NCBI GenBank assembly: GCA_030272155.1
Contig: CP126206.1
Coordinates: forward strand, 1,736,001 to 1,800,000
Length of the DNA stretch: 64,000 nt
From: Tetradesmus obliquus
Lineage: Eukaryota > Chlorophyta > Chlorophyceae > Sphaeropleales > Scenedesmaceae
Reading direction: 5' to 3'
In this document: piece by piece, positions 24,291 to 35,516 of the stretch
Layout: each line of letters starts with the position of its first letter
How positions within the stretch are numbered: position 1 is the stretch's first letter
Program-made: the position numbers and the translations under genes
Notes under the pieces: generated by a model
What the model was told of the DNA's origin: nothing
Database searches by the model: none
Seen by the model: the letters and a program-made list of their open reading frames with translations, nothing else

Positions 24291-24825
24291 TGCTGCTGTG
24301 CACCACAGCCAATGGGGCTACTGTGGCACTACCAGCGGTCACTGCGGCAGCGGCTGCCAGCGCTCCTGGGGATCCTGCTGGGGTGCTGCCAGGGTTGCTG
24401 CAATCGCTGCTAGGGAGGCCAGGCTGGCAGCAGCAGCAGCAGCAAACGCCACCGCTCCCGCTGGTGTTGCTGCTGCTGCTGCTGCAGCTGTGGATTCGGC
24501 GGTTGTGGCTCGTACTATTGCACCAGAGGCTACTGCTGCTGCTGCTGCTGCTGAGCCCATTACAACCACTGTCTCACCTGTTGTTGAGGAGCCAATGCCT
24601 AGCCCTGAGGCGTCGCCGGCTCCAACAGAAGTGACCACCCTTGAGCCGGCGGCTGCAGCAGCAGCAGCAGTTGCAACCTCTGTGCCCACTGATACACCTA
24701 TTGTCGAGGCACCTGCTGCTGAGTCACCTGCTGATGCTGCTGGCGAGGCAGCAGCAGCAGCAACGCCTGCTGGGGCTTCACCCGACCCAACAGAGGGCGC
24801 TGCTGCTGCTGCTGGCAGCCCCTAG
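21017..24825 (+). CDS. Secreted LPMO-like protein with C-terminal CBM18 (LPMO1)
   Basis: Lytic polysaccharide monooxygenases cleave crystalline chitin or cellulose oxidatively with one copper. Exons are 21017-21242, 21558-21673, 22085-22173, 22495-22619, 23051-23213, 23838-23975 and 24309-24825. They total 1374 nt, frame kept, 457 residues. The signal peptide ends PASVKA/H36, exposing the N-terminal His needed for the copper brace. H117 in VNHGG is the likely second ligand. GVCGAPY, SCSGGCVLQW and FRNCADITI are typical of AA10/AA15-like folds. After a Pro/Gly linker, residues 273-302 form a hevein-type CBM18 (CGGGTCCPSGQCC, then QWGYCGTTSGHCGSGC), split by an intron. A long Ala/Pro/Thr/Glu tail follows. 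Chitin is the likely target because of CBM18. Catalytic activity and AA family are inferred. Confidence 0.88.
21258..21297. repeat. CAG run near the LPMO1 intron 1 donor
   Basis: About 13 CAG units starting 16 bases after the 5' splice site. A CTG run follows later in the same intron at 21520-21540. Confidence 0.95.
21684..21771. repeat. Long CAG microsatellite near the LPMO1 intron 2 donor
   Basis: About 29 uninterrupted CAG units starting 11 bases after the 5' splice site. CTG units lie at the other end of the intron (22050-22084). Confidence 0.97.
22697..23740 (+). repeat. Exon-edge copies in LPMO1 introns 4 and 5
   Basis: A donor-edge copy of exon 22495-22619 lies at 22697-22745 (CTGCCGGCTGGCGTGAGCTG... 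ending TGGG/GTCAGC). A short donor-edge copy of exon 23051-23213 lies at 23298-23313 (CGGCTTCCGCAACTG/GTGAGC). Two acceptor-edge copies of exon 23838-23975 lie at about 23580-23630 and 23687-23740 (TGCAG then TGACATCACC). The second still reads ADITITGGGTPPG, so it could be a competing acceptor. Confidence 0.8.
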
Positions 24826-26820
24826 ACCAACACATTCATCATCACGACAGTCGCAGACAGTGGCAGGTTAAACACCATCCGGATTCTGAGCAAGAGCTGC
24901 TGGCAGCCCTTGAGCCAAGGTGTGTGCGCACAACACAAGGCTTGATCACCATGGAGGCATCACCAGTAGCGCTGAGTGCCACGATAAACTGTGCAAGCAG
25001 GATCAACCCGCACGTTCTGAGGTGTGTGTGCAGGCAGGAGGCATACGGGTCAGTAACTCAACATTTAAGATGCGCTGATGGTGCAAATGGTGCAGATCTG
25101 TGGGTTGTGATTGTGAAAGAGGAATTCGGTTGTACTTAGTACTTGTTAGGAGGCAAGCAGTGCTGTGTGATGGCACCTTGCATGCTTGCGCATATCATCG
25201 TGACGTTTGAGCAGTACAAACATCATCATGACGATTGGGGCAGTATGTCAAGTACAAACATCATCAAGGACTTAACATTGCACACGTCATCATGGATGCA
25301 GTCTTTGCGTGCTTTGTTCAGTCTGGGCGTCAGCTTTTGTTGGTGGGCTTACAGCACAGCCGGCTGTTTCCATATTACTTGTTGACATCCAACCAAGTTG
25401 GAGGCAGAGCATTGCAGCGCATGTTGTTTTGCGCTGAAGCTCACTCAGCTGCAAGATGTATGCAGCATCCCACAGAGGTGCCCCAAGACCTCTTAGGAGG
25501 CAGTAAAAAGGGGCTCCAACACACTTGCACCTGTTTGCAAACCGTGTGGTTGTGTAACAGATGCAATTCAACGGCTGTTGCCCGGCCGGCAGCTGGCTGT
25601 GAGTGCCTATTGCCAGCAAGCCGAAGTTCTGCTGCTCGCATGTGCTACATATATGTAGGGCTGACGGTGTGAGTGGTAACATGTATATTCACAGCAACAC
25701 GCCCAAACCCTGCCGCCCAACTTGGACGTTCAACTTGATCAACTCGATCTCATGGGGGTCTGCAATGTCTTTCCTGCAACTCATAACAGGGTTCGAAAGC
25801 CTCATGCATGATGACAATGCAGCAGCAACAAGCCCCAACCCTGCAATTGCTGCTCTTGATGGTGCAGCAGGACAGTTGGGGTGCACTGCTTTTAGGTAGC
25901 TCAAATCTGAGATCTGATGATGCAGAAGGGTTCAAACCTTGCTGAACTTTTGCTCTTGCTGAAGCAGCAGATGCAATTGTAGCAGTTGTCACCTGCTGGC
26001 ACCCACCTGACAAAGCTGCAAGGTTTTGGGCTGTTATGCTCGCAAATGTTACATCCCTACATTCTGTTGACAGGATAGTTACATGTGGGTCCTGGCACCA
26101 TCTTAAGTTAGCTGACCCTCCACTGGTTACGTGTATGTAAACTACTTGTAAACATGCTGCAGCTGCACAGCCGTGCAAAGCCTGCCGCTTCATGCAGCAG
26201 CATCGCATCTACAGGCGGCGCTTGATCCGGCTCTGCAAGCCTTGTGGCCCGACCATTTTCCGGCCAGGCCCTGGCGGCCAGAGTATCTGTTTTTTTGTGT
26301 TTTTTTTGTTACCAGGGGGGACGGAATCCTACTGGCTCGCTACCACAGCACAATTGGGCAAGCCCAACTGCCGGGAGCGGGAGGCAATGCCTCACAAGCA
26401 GAACACGTCACAACACCCTATACCGGAGGTGCCCAGCGCCCGGACCAAAAAATAAGCGGGGGAGTTGAACCCCCACACCCCCTTGGTGTGCTACAGCTCA
26501 ATTGCATGCCGCACACACCCGACCAACACTCAGTGTTAGCCGCCCCAATAAAGGAGTCTATAAGTGCAAGCTTGTGAAAAAATGGACAGAGAGATCTGCG
26601 CAAACTCTGACGCATCTCACTAGCGCCAAACCTGCACTGCAGCTCCATGCACAGCGCCAACAACGGCTTCCACAATTGCGCCAACAACCCAACCAATAAC
26701 CGACTCATGCAGCTGCACAACCATATGAGTGCATGCATTGATTGTGGCGCGCAGTACCGTGCAAAACACCAGCTGCAGGGGCCCACATCCTGTAATTTCA
26801 ATAACCGTCATCATCGCAAG
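24826..26820. other. Intergenic region, no confident gene
   Basis: No recognisable exon. A minus frame over 25750-26208 is open (150 codons) but resembles nothing known. A T-rich, CAG-poor block sits at 26280-26480. Confidence 0.45.
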
Positions 26821-27470
26821 TCACGTCACCTCAACAAGCTCTTCATACTCACTGTCACTGTCAGGAATGACATCTATGTCATCTGAGCTGACCAGCACAC
26901 CCTCATCCTCTAGCCAGGCAGCTGCACTCTCGTACTTCGCTGCCATCTTATAGATGTCATACTCGGCATCACTTGTAGAAGGTGTGTCGTCATCTGATTG
27001 CACCGCCGTGTTCTCCAGCTCGGCTATTAACTGCGCTTGCTGCCGTGCTAGCAGTCGCTGCCAGGCATCTTCCTCGCGCTCGAAGCTGACTGGGAAAGGC
27101 TGAGCCTGTGCTGGTGGGTCCAGCACGCTGAGCCCAATGCGTTCAGGCCCGCACGACGGCCGTGAGAAGGACCGCTGCTGCTGCTGTTGCTGTGGCATCT
27201 GCTGTTGCTGTTGTTGCTGTTGCTGTTGCTGTTCCTGCTGCTGCTGCTGCCGCTGCTATTGCTGCTGCTGCTGCTGCAGTATCTGCTGCTCCACAGCCGC
27301 TGCTGCTTTACGCCTGTGCGCTCGCCGACGCTGTGACTTGGACATGACAGGCACCATCTCAACTTCCTCACTGCTGTCATCTGCCACGGCTGCGCCAATG
27401 GCAGCCTGGTCGTCAGCCGCTCTGAGCTGGCCCAGTTGCTCCCGCAGCACTGAAATTCTGTCATCCAGAG
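26821..27470 (-). CDS. Unrecognised Gln-rich acidic protein, interrupted by one TAG
   Basis: One frame runs from about 27460 to a TGA at 26821 and is broken only by a TAG at 27256-27258 inside a CAG/CAA (poly-Gln) tract. The upstream part has LREQLGQLRA, an acidic patch DDSSEEVEM and a basic nuclear-localisation-like SKSQRRRAHRRK. The downstream part has FEREEDAWQRLLARQQAQLI (probable helix) and a strongly acidic C-terminus (SSDDIDVIPDSDSEYEEL). The layout suggests a nuclear protein, but no family is recognised. Any 5' exons lie above 27470 and are not identified. Alternatives: a recent pseudogene, a removed intron in the Gln tract, or a sequence error of CAG to TAG. Confidence 0.5.
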
Positions 27471-29069
27471 TATCTGTTTACCAGGACTTGCAGGCTGACG
27501 CCAGTCGATGTGGTACTAGGCGGTGAAAGTTACACAGGTGACCTCACCCATTTGCGGAGCCAACCACAGGCTCATTGGGCAGACAAGAACAAGCGGGGTG
27601 CCACAAACTGCAGCACATGGCACCAGCACAGGCTGACACCTTAGCATCAACAACAATCAGCAGCAGCAGAAGCAGCAGCAGACGCTGGCGCAGCAGCAGG
27701 CAGGGACCCGGTACACAGGAAATACCTGTAGCATATGCAGCACTTGAGCTGTCAGGTGACCGCTGTTTAGTCAGCCAGTCAGTTCCTTCACTCAACCATG
27801 CAGGGGCCTTGTTTACCATGCAAACCAAGTAGCGTGCAGTATTACATCACTGCTGTATGCTGCGGTGCAATGCTAAACAAGACCAATGTGCAGTGCTGAG
27901 CCAGCTAGCTTGAGAAGCAGAATGCTGCGGCACGGTACGGAGCACAGTCACTCAGCATGTATTCTGCTGACAGTGCTGCACACTGCTGGTCAACAAGTAA
28001 GCTGCAAAACAATGCTGAACACCCGCAGCATAATTGCTGTGGTGCAGTGGTAGACCCTCTCCACACATGTGTGAGATAGTGCGAAACACCCTGCACATGC
28101 AAGCTGCGGTGCAATGATGAGCCCTCGTCATGTACAATGTGCGTCGTAGTCTGGCGATGAGCACTGCAGCTCACTCCTCAAGAGCCGTATGCTGTGATGC
28201 AGTGCTCAACACTCCACTCATACGTGCTGCGGTGCAGTGCCGTGAAGACGCTTCACAAGCATGCTGCGGTGCAGTGCTGGATCCTGGAGTGCTACACTCT
28301 CAACAACCTTGTGCAGCACAGTGCTTAACACTGGTTCTGCGATGCAGTGCTGAGCACTCCACAAATGTTTGCTTAGGTGCAATGCTTGACCCTAGCGCTA
28401 CACTCTCGACATATGTAAGCGCTGAGGCTCTGTATGGTCAACTGTGTCTGTAGACGCAGTTACTGCTGGATGGTCGCATGCAAGCTGCATCAGGAAGCTT
28501 GCATAGCTTCAACAAACACCGTGTTTGTCACACGATGTGGCAATGACTAAACTACACTCAGATATACCGCCGTGCAGGCTATGCAGGTGGCAGACTTGCA
28601 AAGCGACGGCTTTGCATGTTGTGCAGGTGGCCGCAGGCGAAATTTTTTAACGCTGTCATTCTTCATGTCAGTGCGCTCTCTGAAGTCTTCTTTGCACATA
28701 CCAGCGCATGTGATGGAGCGACTCTTCCGTATGCATGTATGTATGTGTGCACGTATGCAACCCAGTTGCCGCTGAGATGTTATATGTTGGATTGCAGCCA
28801 ATGCAGTGCTTGCAGGGCTCAGCTAGCATGCAGCTCTGATAACAAGCAGCAACAGCTGCAATATCTCAGCGGCAACTGGTTGGTAAAGCCATGCGATTCA
28901 CTATACAGTCATGCGTACGTAACATGCATTGCTAGCTGCATGCATGAAAAGGCGGCGGGTGTGGACTCACAAGCTGATGCAGACAATCTGATTTGAATTG
29001 CTGCAGCCGCTCGGCAGCAGTGTCACAGGACTCTGATGCTGCGCCAGCAGACCAATATGCAGCTACTGT

Positions 29070-29107
<38 letters not shown>

Positions 29108-29174
29108 AGTGTCGCTGCGTGGGCAAAAACCCGTAGCGTGAAGCTCAGCAGGATGCAGCTGGTCGGCTGCTTCA
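27471..29174. other. Intergenic region with degenerate tandem repeats
   Basis: No gene recognised. 27840-28420 is built from degenerate units around GCTGCGGTGCAGTGCTGARCAC, roughly 50-65 bp apart. CTG runs lie at 29075-29105. Confidence 0.55.
27840..28420. repeat. Degenerate minisatellite (TGCGGTGCAGTGCTGARCAC-like)
   Basis: At least eight diverged units share TGCRGTGCARTGCT followed by GARC/TAAC and CACTC. Examples begin near 27861, 28011, 28202, 28229, 28266 and 28333. Confidence 0.7.
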
Positions 29175-30295
29175 TCAGGCCTTGACACGGATGTCACTGC
29201 ACAGCAGGACACCAGCAGCAGCAGCAGCAGCAGCAGGCAACAACAGCAGCATGTAAAAGTCAGTACACTTGCACTGTAAAAGCAGCATTGTCAGCGCTCA
29301 CCAGGCAAGCAACTATGAGGCTGCTTTTGACATAGTGCATGTTGCAACATCAAGAACCAGCAGCACAACATCAAAGATTTTGCTGCTTACCTAAGTAACG
29401 TGCTTACTTAGGTAAGCAGAACGTAATGAATTTCAGAAGAGCATGGACAGGCACTCACGCGCAGTTCCAGAACTCCTCGTGGTATGCCGCCCCTGGACTG
29501 CCGCGTTATGGTGTAGTTTGGTTGAAACAGACAGGTCAAGTATATTTGAGTGCCACCCTCAAGGATTTGAAATAGATAAAGCAGCACTCACGCGCAGTTC
29601 CAGAACTCCTCGGGATACGCTGCCCCTGGTGTGCCGCAGTACGGGATCTGGTAGGTGGGCGGCCGGCAGTTGGGGAAGGTGGGGTCTTCCTTGCTGCATG
29701 GCGGCCTGCAGAGCACAACGGCAACAGCAGCGCCTCGTGTTGAATTTATGGCTTTGATTGCTGGCAAACATTGGGGGCCGGCAACTGGGGAAGGTGGGGT
29801 CCTCCTTGCTGCATGGCGGCCTGCAGAAAAAAACGGCAGCAGCAGCACCTCGTGTTGAAATCGTGGCTTTGACTGCTGGCAAAGGTTGGGGGCCAGCAGT
29901 TGGGGAAGGTGGGGTCCTCCTTGCTGCATGGCGGCCTGCAGGAAGCAGCAGACATACCAGCGCCACAGTGTCAGTAACAAAAACATGCCTACTGCAAAGC
30001 TGGGGGACGGCAGCTGGGGAGGTGGGGTCCTCTCCTTGCTGCATGGTGGCCTGCCAAATCATTGGCAACAGCAGCACCACAGTATAAGTGACGGCTTTGT
30101 CAGCTAACACGGCGGCAAACAGCTACTAAACATGCATTGCATTGTCACATGGGCCATTGAGAACGCATAACAACACAACAAAGCAAAAACATAAGACTCA
30201 CCAGCAGCTGTTGCCGGTGAGGTAGTGCCACTGCAGGATGCAGCGCTCGCAGCTGAAGTCCTTGGGCAGCCGGTAGCGCACCTCGTACACCGTCT

Positions 30296-30327
<32 letters not shown>

Positions 30328-31335
30328 GGTCAGATCATCTGCTTATACTTTTGCATCTGCTGCAACTCATGCTGGCCATCAACCGATAAGCGTATGTATG
30401 TTATCACAGTACGTGCCGCCCCGCTGCTGCTGCACGCCACCTGCTTGCTAGTGCACTAGGTGAGCTGACTTGCTGCATTTCACTACAGTCTTTTGCTGCA
30501 TTTTAACACACTGAACTACTGCCACTCACGTTGCCCATGAACTGGTCGCAGTACTTGCCCGCCCCGCAGTTGGTGTGTGGCATGTTGAACCAGCTCCAAC
30601 TGCTGATGGGGCCGCGCTCAGTCGGCACAGCCGATTCACCTGCAGGTGCAGGCCATTTGAAACAGGTTTCAGAAACGTGCAGGAGAACAGCTGATACTGC
30701 GGCTGCCATCAGTGTTTCACACGACACCGCCTGTGTTTGCAGGCCAGCATGGTATAGCAGCAGCAGCAGATCTTGTAGCATGGTGTGAGTGTGATTGTTA
30801 TTGCGGCATGTTGAACCAGCTTCAGCTGCTGATGGGGCCGCGCTCAGTGGGTACAGCTGATTCACCTACAGCGGCAGCAATCAATCACACGGGTATATCA
30901 GCAAGAGGTGAATTCCAGAAAGGGAGCCGCCAAGCCACTTTTGGTTGACTGTTGAGTGCAGACTTGCAAGACATGCATGTTCAACCAGCTCCAGCTGCTG
31001 ATGGGGCCACGCTCAGTGGGGGTGGAGGCCTCGCCTACACATCAACTTTTCAGCAGCAGAGACTGAGAACACTAACACAGCGTGAGATACAGCTGCTGGT
31101 GAACCAAATGCTACAGAACATTGTGAAGTTAATAGCGCTGCCTGCAAAGCCGCCGCAGCTGTGGCTCCGCTGTTTTATGCCCCCACCACAAATGCCTGAT
31201 TTGCAATTATGTTCACATCCATCATGATTCAGCTTAAGGTTTTGATATTTTCTGCACTCTCTGCCCACCTGTTGCTCCGCCGTTGTAAGACCTGATACGC
31301 GGCAGGTAGAAGAACTGACCCCTGCCATCAGCCCT

Positions 31336-31366
<31 letters not shown>

Positions 31367-31528
31367 AGCGTCAGCCCCTGCTGAATGTTGCGTGTGGCAG
31401 TAGCAGCATCAGCACATGCATGCGCTTGCTTGTGCATGAGTTTGACAACAGGTCGACAGCTGGCCGAGACATTGCTATGCCATGCTGCTCTGAACCATGT
31501 GTGTACTTGAATCACTGCTGGGAACGTG

Positions 31529-31562
<34 letters not shown>

Positions 31563-31646
31563 GCATCCCCTGCGCACCTGTCCAGCTTGAAGCACTTGCT
31601 GCTGTCCTTGGCATCAGCGGGGCAGATGCTGAACGCAAAGCGACCT

Positions 31647-31685
<39 letters not shown>

Positions 31686-32589
31686 CCAGCAGCAGCACCG
31701 ACATTAGCAGCTGCTCATCCAGCACCTGCAGCGGGTGTTCTGCTCCCAATAGTTTTTTGCTGTTGCTCCTGCAGCTGATCAATGATGATCTGTTGACAGG
31801 AATGCCACCTGCAGCTGTCGCAGCAGACACTCACCGCCGTGATTGGTGCTGACGACGACCCGCAGCTTCAAAGTCTGCCCTCATCACACTTGCTGTTGCT
31901 GCTGCTGCTGTTGATGCCACTTCAATACAGAAAAACATCATCGACATATATCACACGCTCGCCGCGGTGGTTGGTGCTGACCATGACCTGCAACTCTACA
32001 GTCTGCCACAAACACACGTTGCTGTTGCTGCTACTGCTGTTGATGCCATTGTTTCTTACAGCAAAACATCATTGTTTTATACAGCACACCCTCACCTCCG
32101 TGGTTGGTGCTGACGATGACCTGCAGCTTCACTGTCTGGCCAGCCTTGTAGGTCTTGGGCGCAGTGGGGTTCATCCAGCGGCTCTGACCTGCACAGCATG
32201 TTATGTAACACACAGTTTGGCACGGTATATCATTGCGAGCTCCAAGTCAGCGTGGCATGCATGCATGCACCGTTATCTCCAGCCCCGCCTTCGACCGCTG
32301 CAGAACCCGAGCCGGCCCTTCTCTACACGATGCACAGCTGTTTGCTGTGAGAGCTCCCTGCCTGCCGCTGTTGCCGCACTGCTCTGTGCACTGCAGGTGC
32401 CGCCTGCCTCCATCCAGGTCATCAGTAACAGTTGCAGAAGGTAGCCATGCTACTGCTGTTGTTCCAGCTGCTGCTTCTGCAGCAGCAGTCAACAGGTGGC
32501 TATGTGCGGCCGCACCCAGCCGCACAGCCCCGCCAGGCCGCTGGGCCAGGTGTGCTTGCAATTCACAATACTGTACTGTTTCTACTGCT

Positions 32590-32624
<35 letters not shown>

Positions 32625-33510
32625 GCTTTTGCTGCTGTTTAATTCACAGGTGCCTATAATTATACAAGTGTATGTCAAGGGTTCTTTACATAAGTTTGCC
32701 CGCACCTGGCTCATCGCCGCAGAGCCCTGCCAGGCCGCTGGGCCAGGTGTGCTTGCAGTTGTCGCTGACCTTGTACTTGCCTGGCGGCAGCAGCAGCAGC
32801 AGCAGCAGGTTGTTGAGCAGGCACTGTTTGCTGCCGCAGGAGCTGCTGGCAACATTGGTATCAGTTGCTAGCCTGTGGACGGCTGTTGCTGCTGCGGTCG
32901 GCTGTTTGTTTCAGCGCCCGCAGGCCAAGAGTGCCATCATCTTATAACACTACAAGGCCGGCAGTAGTTTCACAGCATAATTAATACTACGTTCTTTCCA
33001 CCCACCTCCGCCGTTGAGCTGGTGTGCCCAGTCTGTCTGCCTGTTCATGTACGCCTTCCAGTTCCTGCCTGGCGGGTCATACAGCAGACCTGTGTGGAGG
33101 CAGTAGATGACACATACGAGTGAATCAACATGCAGAACAGTACAAATCATCTGCAGCCAGCTGCAGCAAAGCTCCCACAAAACCAGCTGCGACACACCCA
33201 GCGGCGATACAGTATCATGACAAGAAACTGCCACATGCATACGTGCTTGCAAGCATCAGCAGACATGCGGGATGGCAAAAAATGCAACACCAGCAAGTAG
33301 CAGAAGCTCCATGAATTACAGCAGATCAATATTCCTGAGTCTGGGGTGCAGCGCAAGGCAGCAGTAGCATGTGTGGCTGATCTGGGCAGGGCACACAGGC
33401 AGTAGCAGGCATCAGCGTAACCCACCATGCCCATCTGCTAGCAGGGGAGCCACCAGCAGCACGCCAAGAAGCAGCAATGTGCTTCCGCTCTGTAGTTGGT
33501 GTTGCTGCAT
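29175..33510 (-). CDS. Secreted LPMO-like protein, single domain (LPMO2)
   Basis: Exons in sense order: 33510-33426, 33089-33006, 32780-32706, 32188-32096, 31644-31578, 31321-31269, 30639-30530, 30293-30202, 29705-29592 and 29196-29175. They total 795 nt, frame kept, 264 residues. The signal peptide ends LLADG/H28, so the mature protein would begin with His, as a copper-brace enzyme must. H111 in STNHGG is the likely second ligand. Other marks are WAHQLNGGG, GLAGLCGDEPG, RFAFSICP, CERCILQWHYLTGNSC and YPEEFWNCADIRV. There is no carbohydrate-binding module; the protein stops seven residues into the last exon. It shares the fold and CILQW/NCAD signatures with the + strand LPMO1 but is clearly diverged. 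Oxidative polysaccharide cleavage is inferred from the family. Confidence 0.86.
29383..29419. repeat. 16-bp perfect hairpin in the last LPMO2 intron
   Basis: CTGCTTACCTAAGTAA, a 5-base spacer, then TTACTTAGGTAAGCAG. Confidence 0.9.
29448..30054 (-). repeat. Copies of both edges of LPMO2 exon 29705-29592
   Basis: Three acceptor-edge copies (GCCGCCATGCAGCAAGGA and CCCCACCTTCCCCAACTG) lie at about 29753-29826, 29871-29942 and 29990-30054, period about 118 bp, each beginning at a CAG or equivalent. One donor-edge copy (EEFWNCA then GTGAGTG) lies at 29448-29505. The authentic exon sits between the two sets. Confidence 0.88.
30800..31022 (-). repeat. Acceptor-edge copies of LPMO2 exon 30639-30530
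   Basis: Two copies (GAGCGYGGCCCCATCAGCAG and GGTTSAACATG) at about 30803-30870 and 30972-31022. They are diverged; the CAG acceptor is lost or altered. Confidence 0.8.
31830..32003 (-). repeat. Donor-edge copies of LPMO2 exon 32188-32096
   Basis: Copies at about 31833-31870 and 31960-32003 repeat GTCAGCACCAAYCACGGCGG with a following GTGAGTG or GCGAGCG. They end in the same STNHGG codons that supply the second copper ligand. Confidence 0.82.
32507..32560 (-). repeat. Donor-edge copy of LPMO2 exon 32780-32706
   Basis: About 50 bases match the exon end (GGCCCAGCGGCCTGGC), with a GTGCGG donor kept. Confidence 0.75.
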
Positions 33511-34132
33511 CGTGGCTGCGATTGTCAAACTGCTGTACGCCTCTGTCTGCTGCGTGGGCAGCTACTGTTGCTAGCGCCCAAGTTGACCGCTCGAACACTG
33601 CTGCAGCTGCAAAACGTCGATGTTTGACGTATGATGCAGCTATTTATCGGCGTGCGGGCGTTGCTGGGCACGTGGTTGCAGAGATACAGTTCAAAGACGT
33701 GCAAATAGACACTGCCAAACAGCCGGCTCAAACTCCGCTTCTGCAGGCACGTTCAACTTCAAGCTGTATAGCGAACGATTCTTTGAAGTTGCAGCGGCAG
33801 AAATGGATGCAAGGCAAGTTTTGTCGGGCGGGCTGACTTTGTGAGGGCTTCACCGTTCTGCAATGGATAAATCACGTAACATCAGAGGGTCGACGTTGTT
33901 CAAGTGACGTGCTGGTAGTATAGCTGCACGTATCACCGTCGGTGCATCCTTGACTTTCGGTCACCTGACTGACTGCGGTTTTCCACGCAACGCCCAAATG
34001 ATCCCTGCCTCCAGCTTCTCAACAAACATTCAAACGGTAACTCTACGTTGATTTCATGGATCAAAGCACCCAGTAACTCCGACCCGAGTCACTGGCCGGC
34101 AGTGCTGGAGTGACACAAAGCTCACGTAGCTG
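33511..34132. other. Intergenic region between MUTYH 3' end and LPMO2 start
   Basis: Both genes are on the minus strand, so this holds the LPMO2 promoter and the MUTYH terminator. No clear TATA-like box or other core element is visible. Confidence 0.4.
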
Positions 34133-35475
34133 CTACTTCACGCTCAAATTGAACACCTTTCGCACGCCGGATGTCAGACCCGCCTGCACCATGTCTGCTG
34201 CGGCCACCCATCGAAGGGCCGGCCTTGCACCCGCTGCTGCTGCTGCTGCTGCCTGCTTCCTCGGTCGCTTCTTGCTTGCTCCCTTCTTAGATGCCTTAGG
34301 TCCACCTTCATCTTCATCCTCTTCAGAATTGGACGCCGCCGCCGCAGCAGCATCGTCCTGATCTCCCTCTTCTTGCCCAGCAGCAGCAGCAGCAGAGGTG
34401 TCACCAGCACCAGCACCAGCTGCTGCTGCTGCTGCTGCTGCCACGCTGCATACAGCCTCAAGTGAGGGAGCCAGCAGCACCAGCTCCTCTGCATGAAGGC
34501 TCTGCCTGATGTGTGAAAAGATGTGCACCAGGGACCCCAGCTGCCGCCGCTGCACCACATGCACACCTGCCTCAGCAGCAGCAGCAGCAGCAGTAGTGCT
34601 GCTGCCGTTGCTTTTTACGCGCTTGCTGCTGCTGGCACTGCTGCTGCTGCTGTTGGGAAGCAGCACCGCAAGGGGTCCTGCAAGGTGGCCGTCTACTGCT
34701 GCCCTGCGAGCAGTCGGGGTGGGCTCGCAGTCGATGACGACACCTGCACAGGCAGCAGCAGCAGCAGCAGCAGTAGCCAAAGCAGGAAGTGAGCACGCGC
34801 AGCAGGAAGTCGAGCAGTGGGCGTGGGATTGCAGTTGATGGTGACACCTGCACAGGCAGCAGCGGCAGTGGCAACAGCAGCAGCAGCAGCGTCAGCGGCA
34901 TATTGCATGTCGAGTATGTGAAGCATCAGTACGCTCTGTCAACAGCCTCGCCAAACATGGGCAACACCAACATACGCATTGTGTTACTGTTCACCATGAA
35001 GTTTACTGCGGTTACCGCACTGCTCACCCAAAACAACCTTACAACCCTGCCAGCACACTTACATCACATGAACGCTCTTGACAGCAAATGAACCTGCATG
35101 CTTATTCAACCAGCGCACCTGGGAACTCCCAAAGCCCAGCCAGCACACCCGTCTCCGGGCGCTGCACCAGCAGGTAGTGCGCAGCAGCACCAGCAGCCAG
35201 CAGATCAGCCTCACATGCCACACACTGCTGCTGCTGCTGCTGCTTGCCGCCGTCCTGCTGCTGCTGCTGCTGCTTGGGCGCTGGCTTGAAGAAGCTCCTG
35301 ATGCTACCCTTGCCGGCGGAAGCAGCAGCAGCAGCAGGCTGCGCCGAGCCCGCTGCTGCTGCTGCTGTTGCTTCCACTGCTGCTGGTGTGTCAGCGCCTG
35401 GGAGCAGCAGCACCTTGAGCACGCAGACAGCCACCTGCTGCTCTGCCTTGGCTGCCTTGGCCACCTGCAGGCAGT

Positions 35476-35516
<41 letters not shown>

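Noticed and set aside
26440-26490. tRNA-like T-arm (GGGGGAGTTGAACCCCC)
   Set aside because: The loop lacks the GTTCRA core, and no matching D-arm, anticodon arm or acceptor stem is found upstream.
27256-27258. TAG reassigned to glutamine in this genome
   Set aside because: LPMO1, MUTYH and DLST end with TAG at the expected C-termini, so TAG acts as a stop here.
34509-34901. Plus-strand frames opposite the MUTYH 3' end
   Set aside because: Shadows of the MUTYH Nudix exon, which has clear family motifs on the minus strand.
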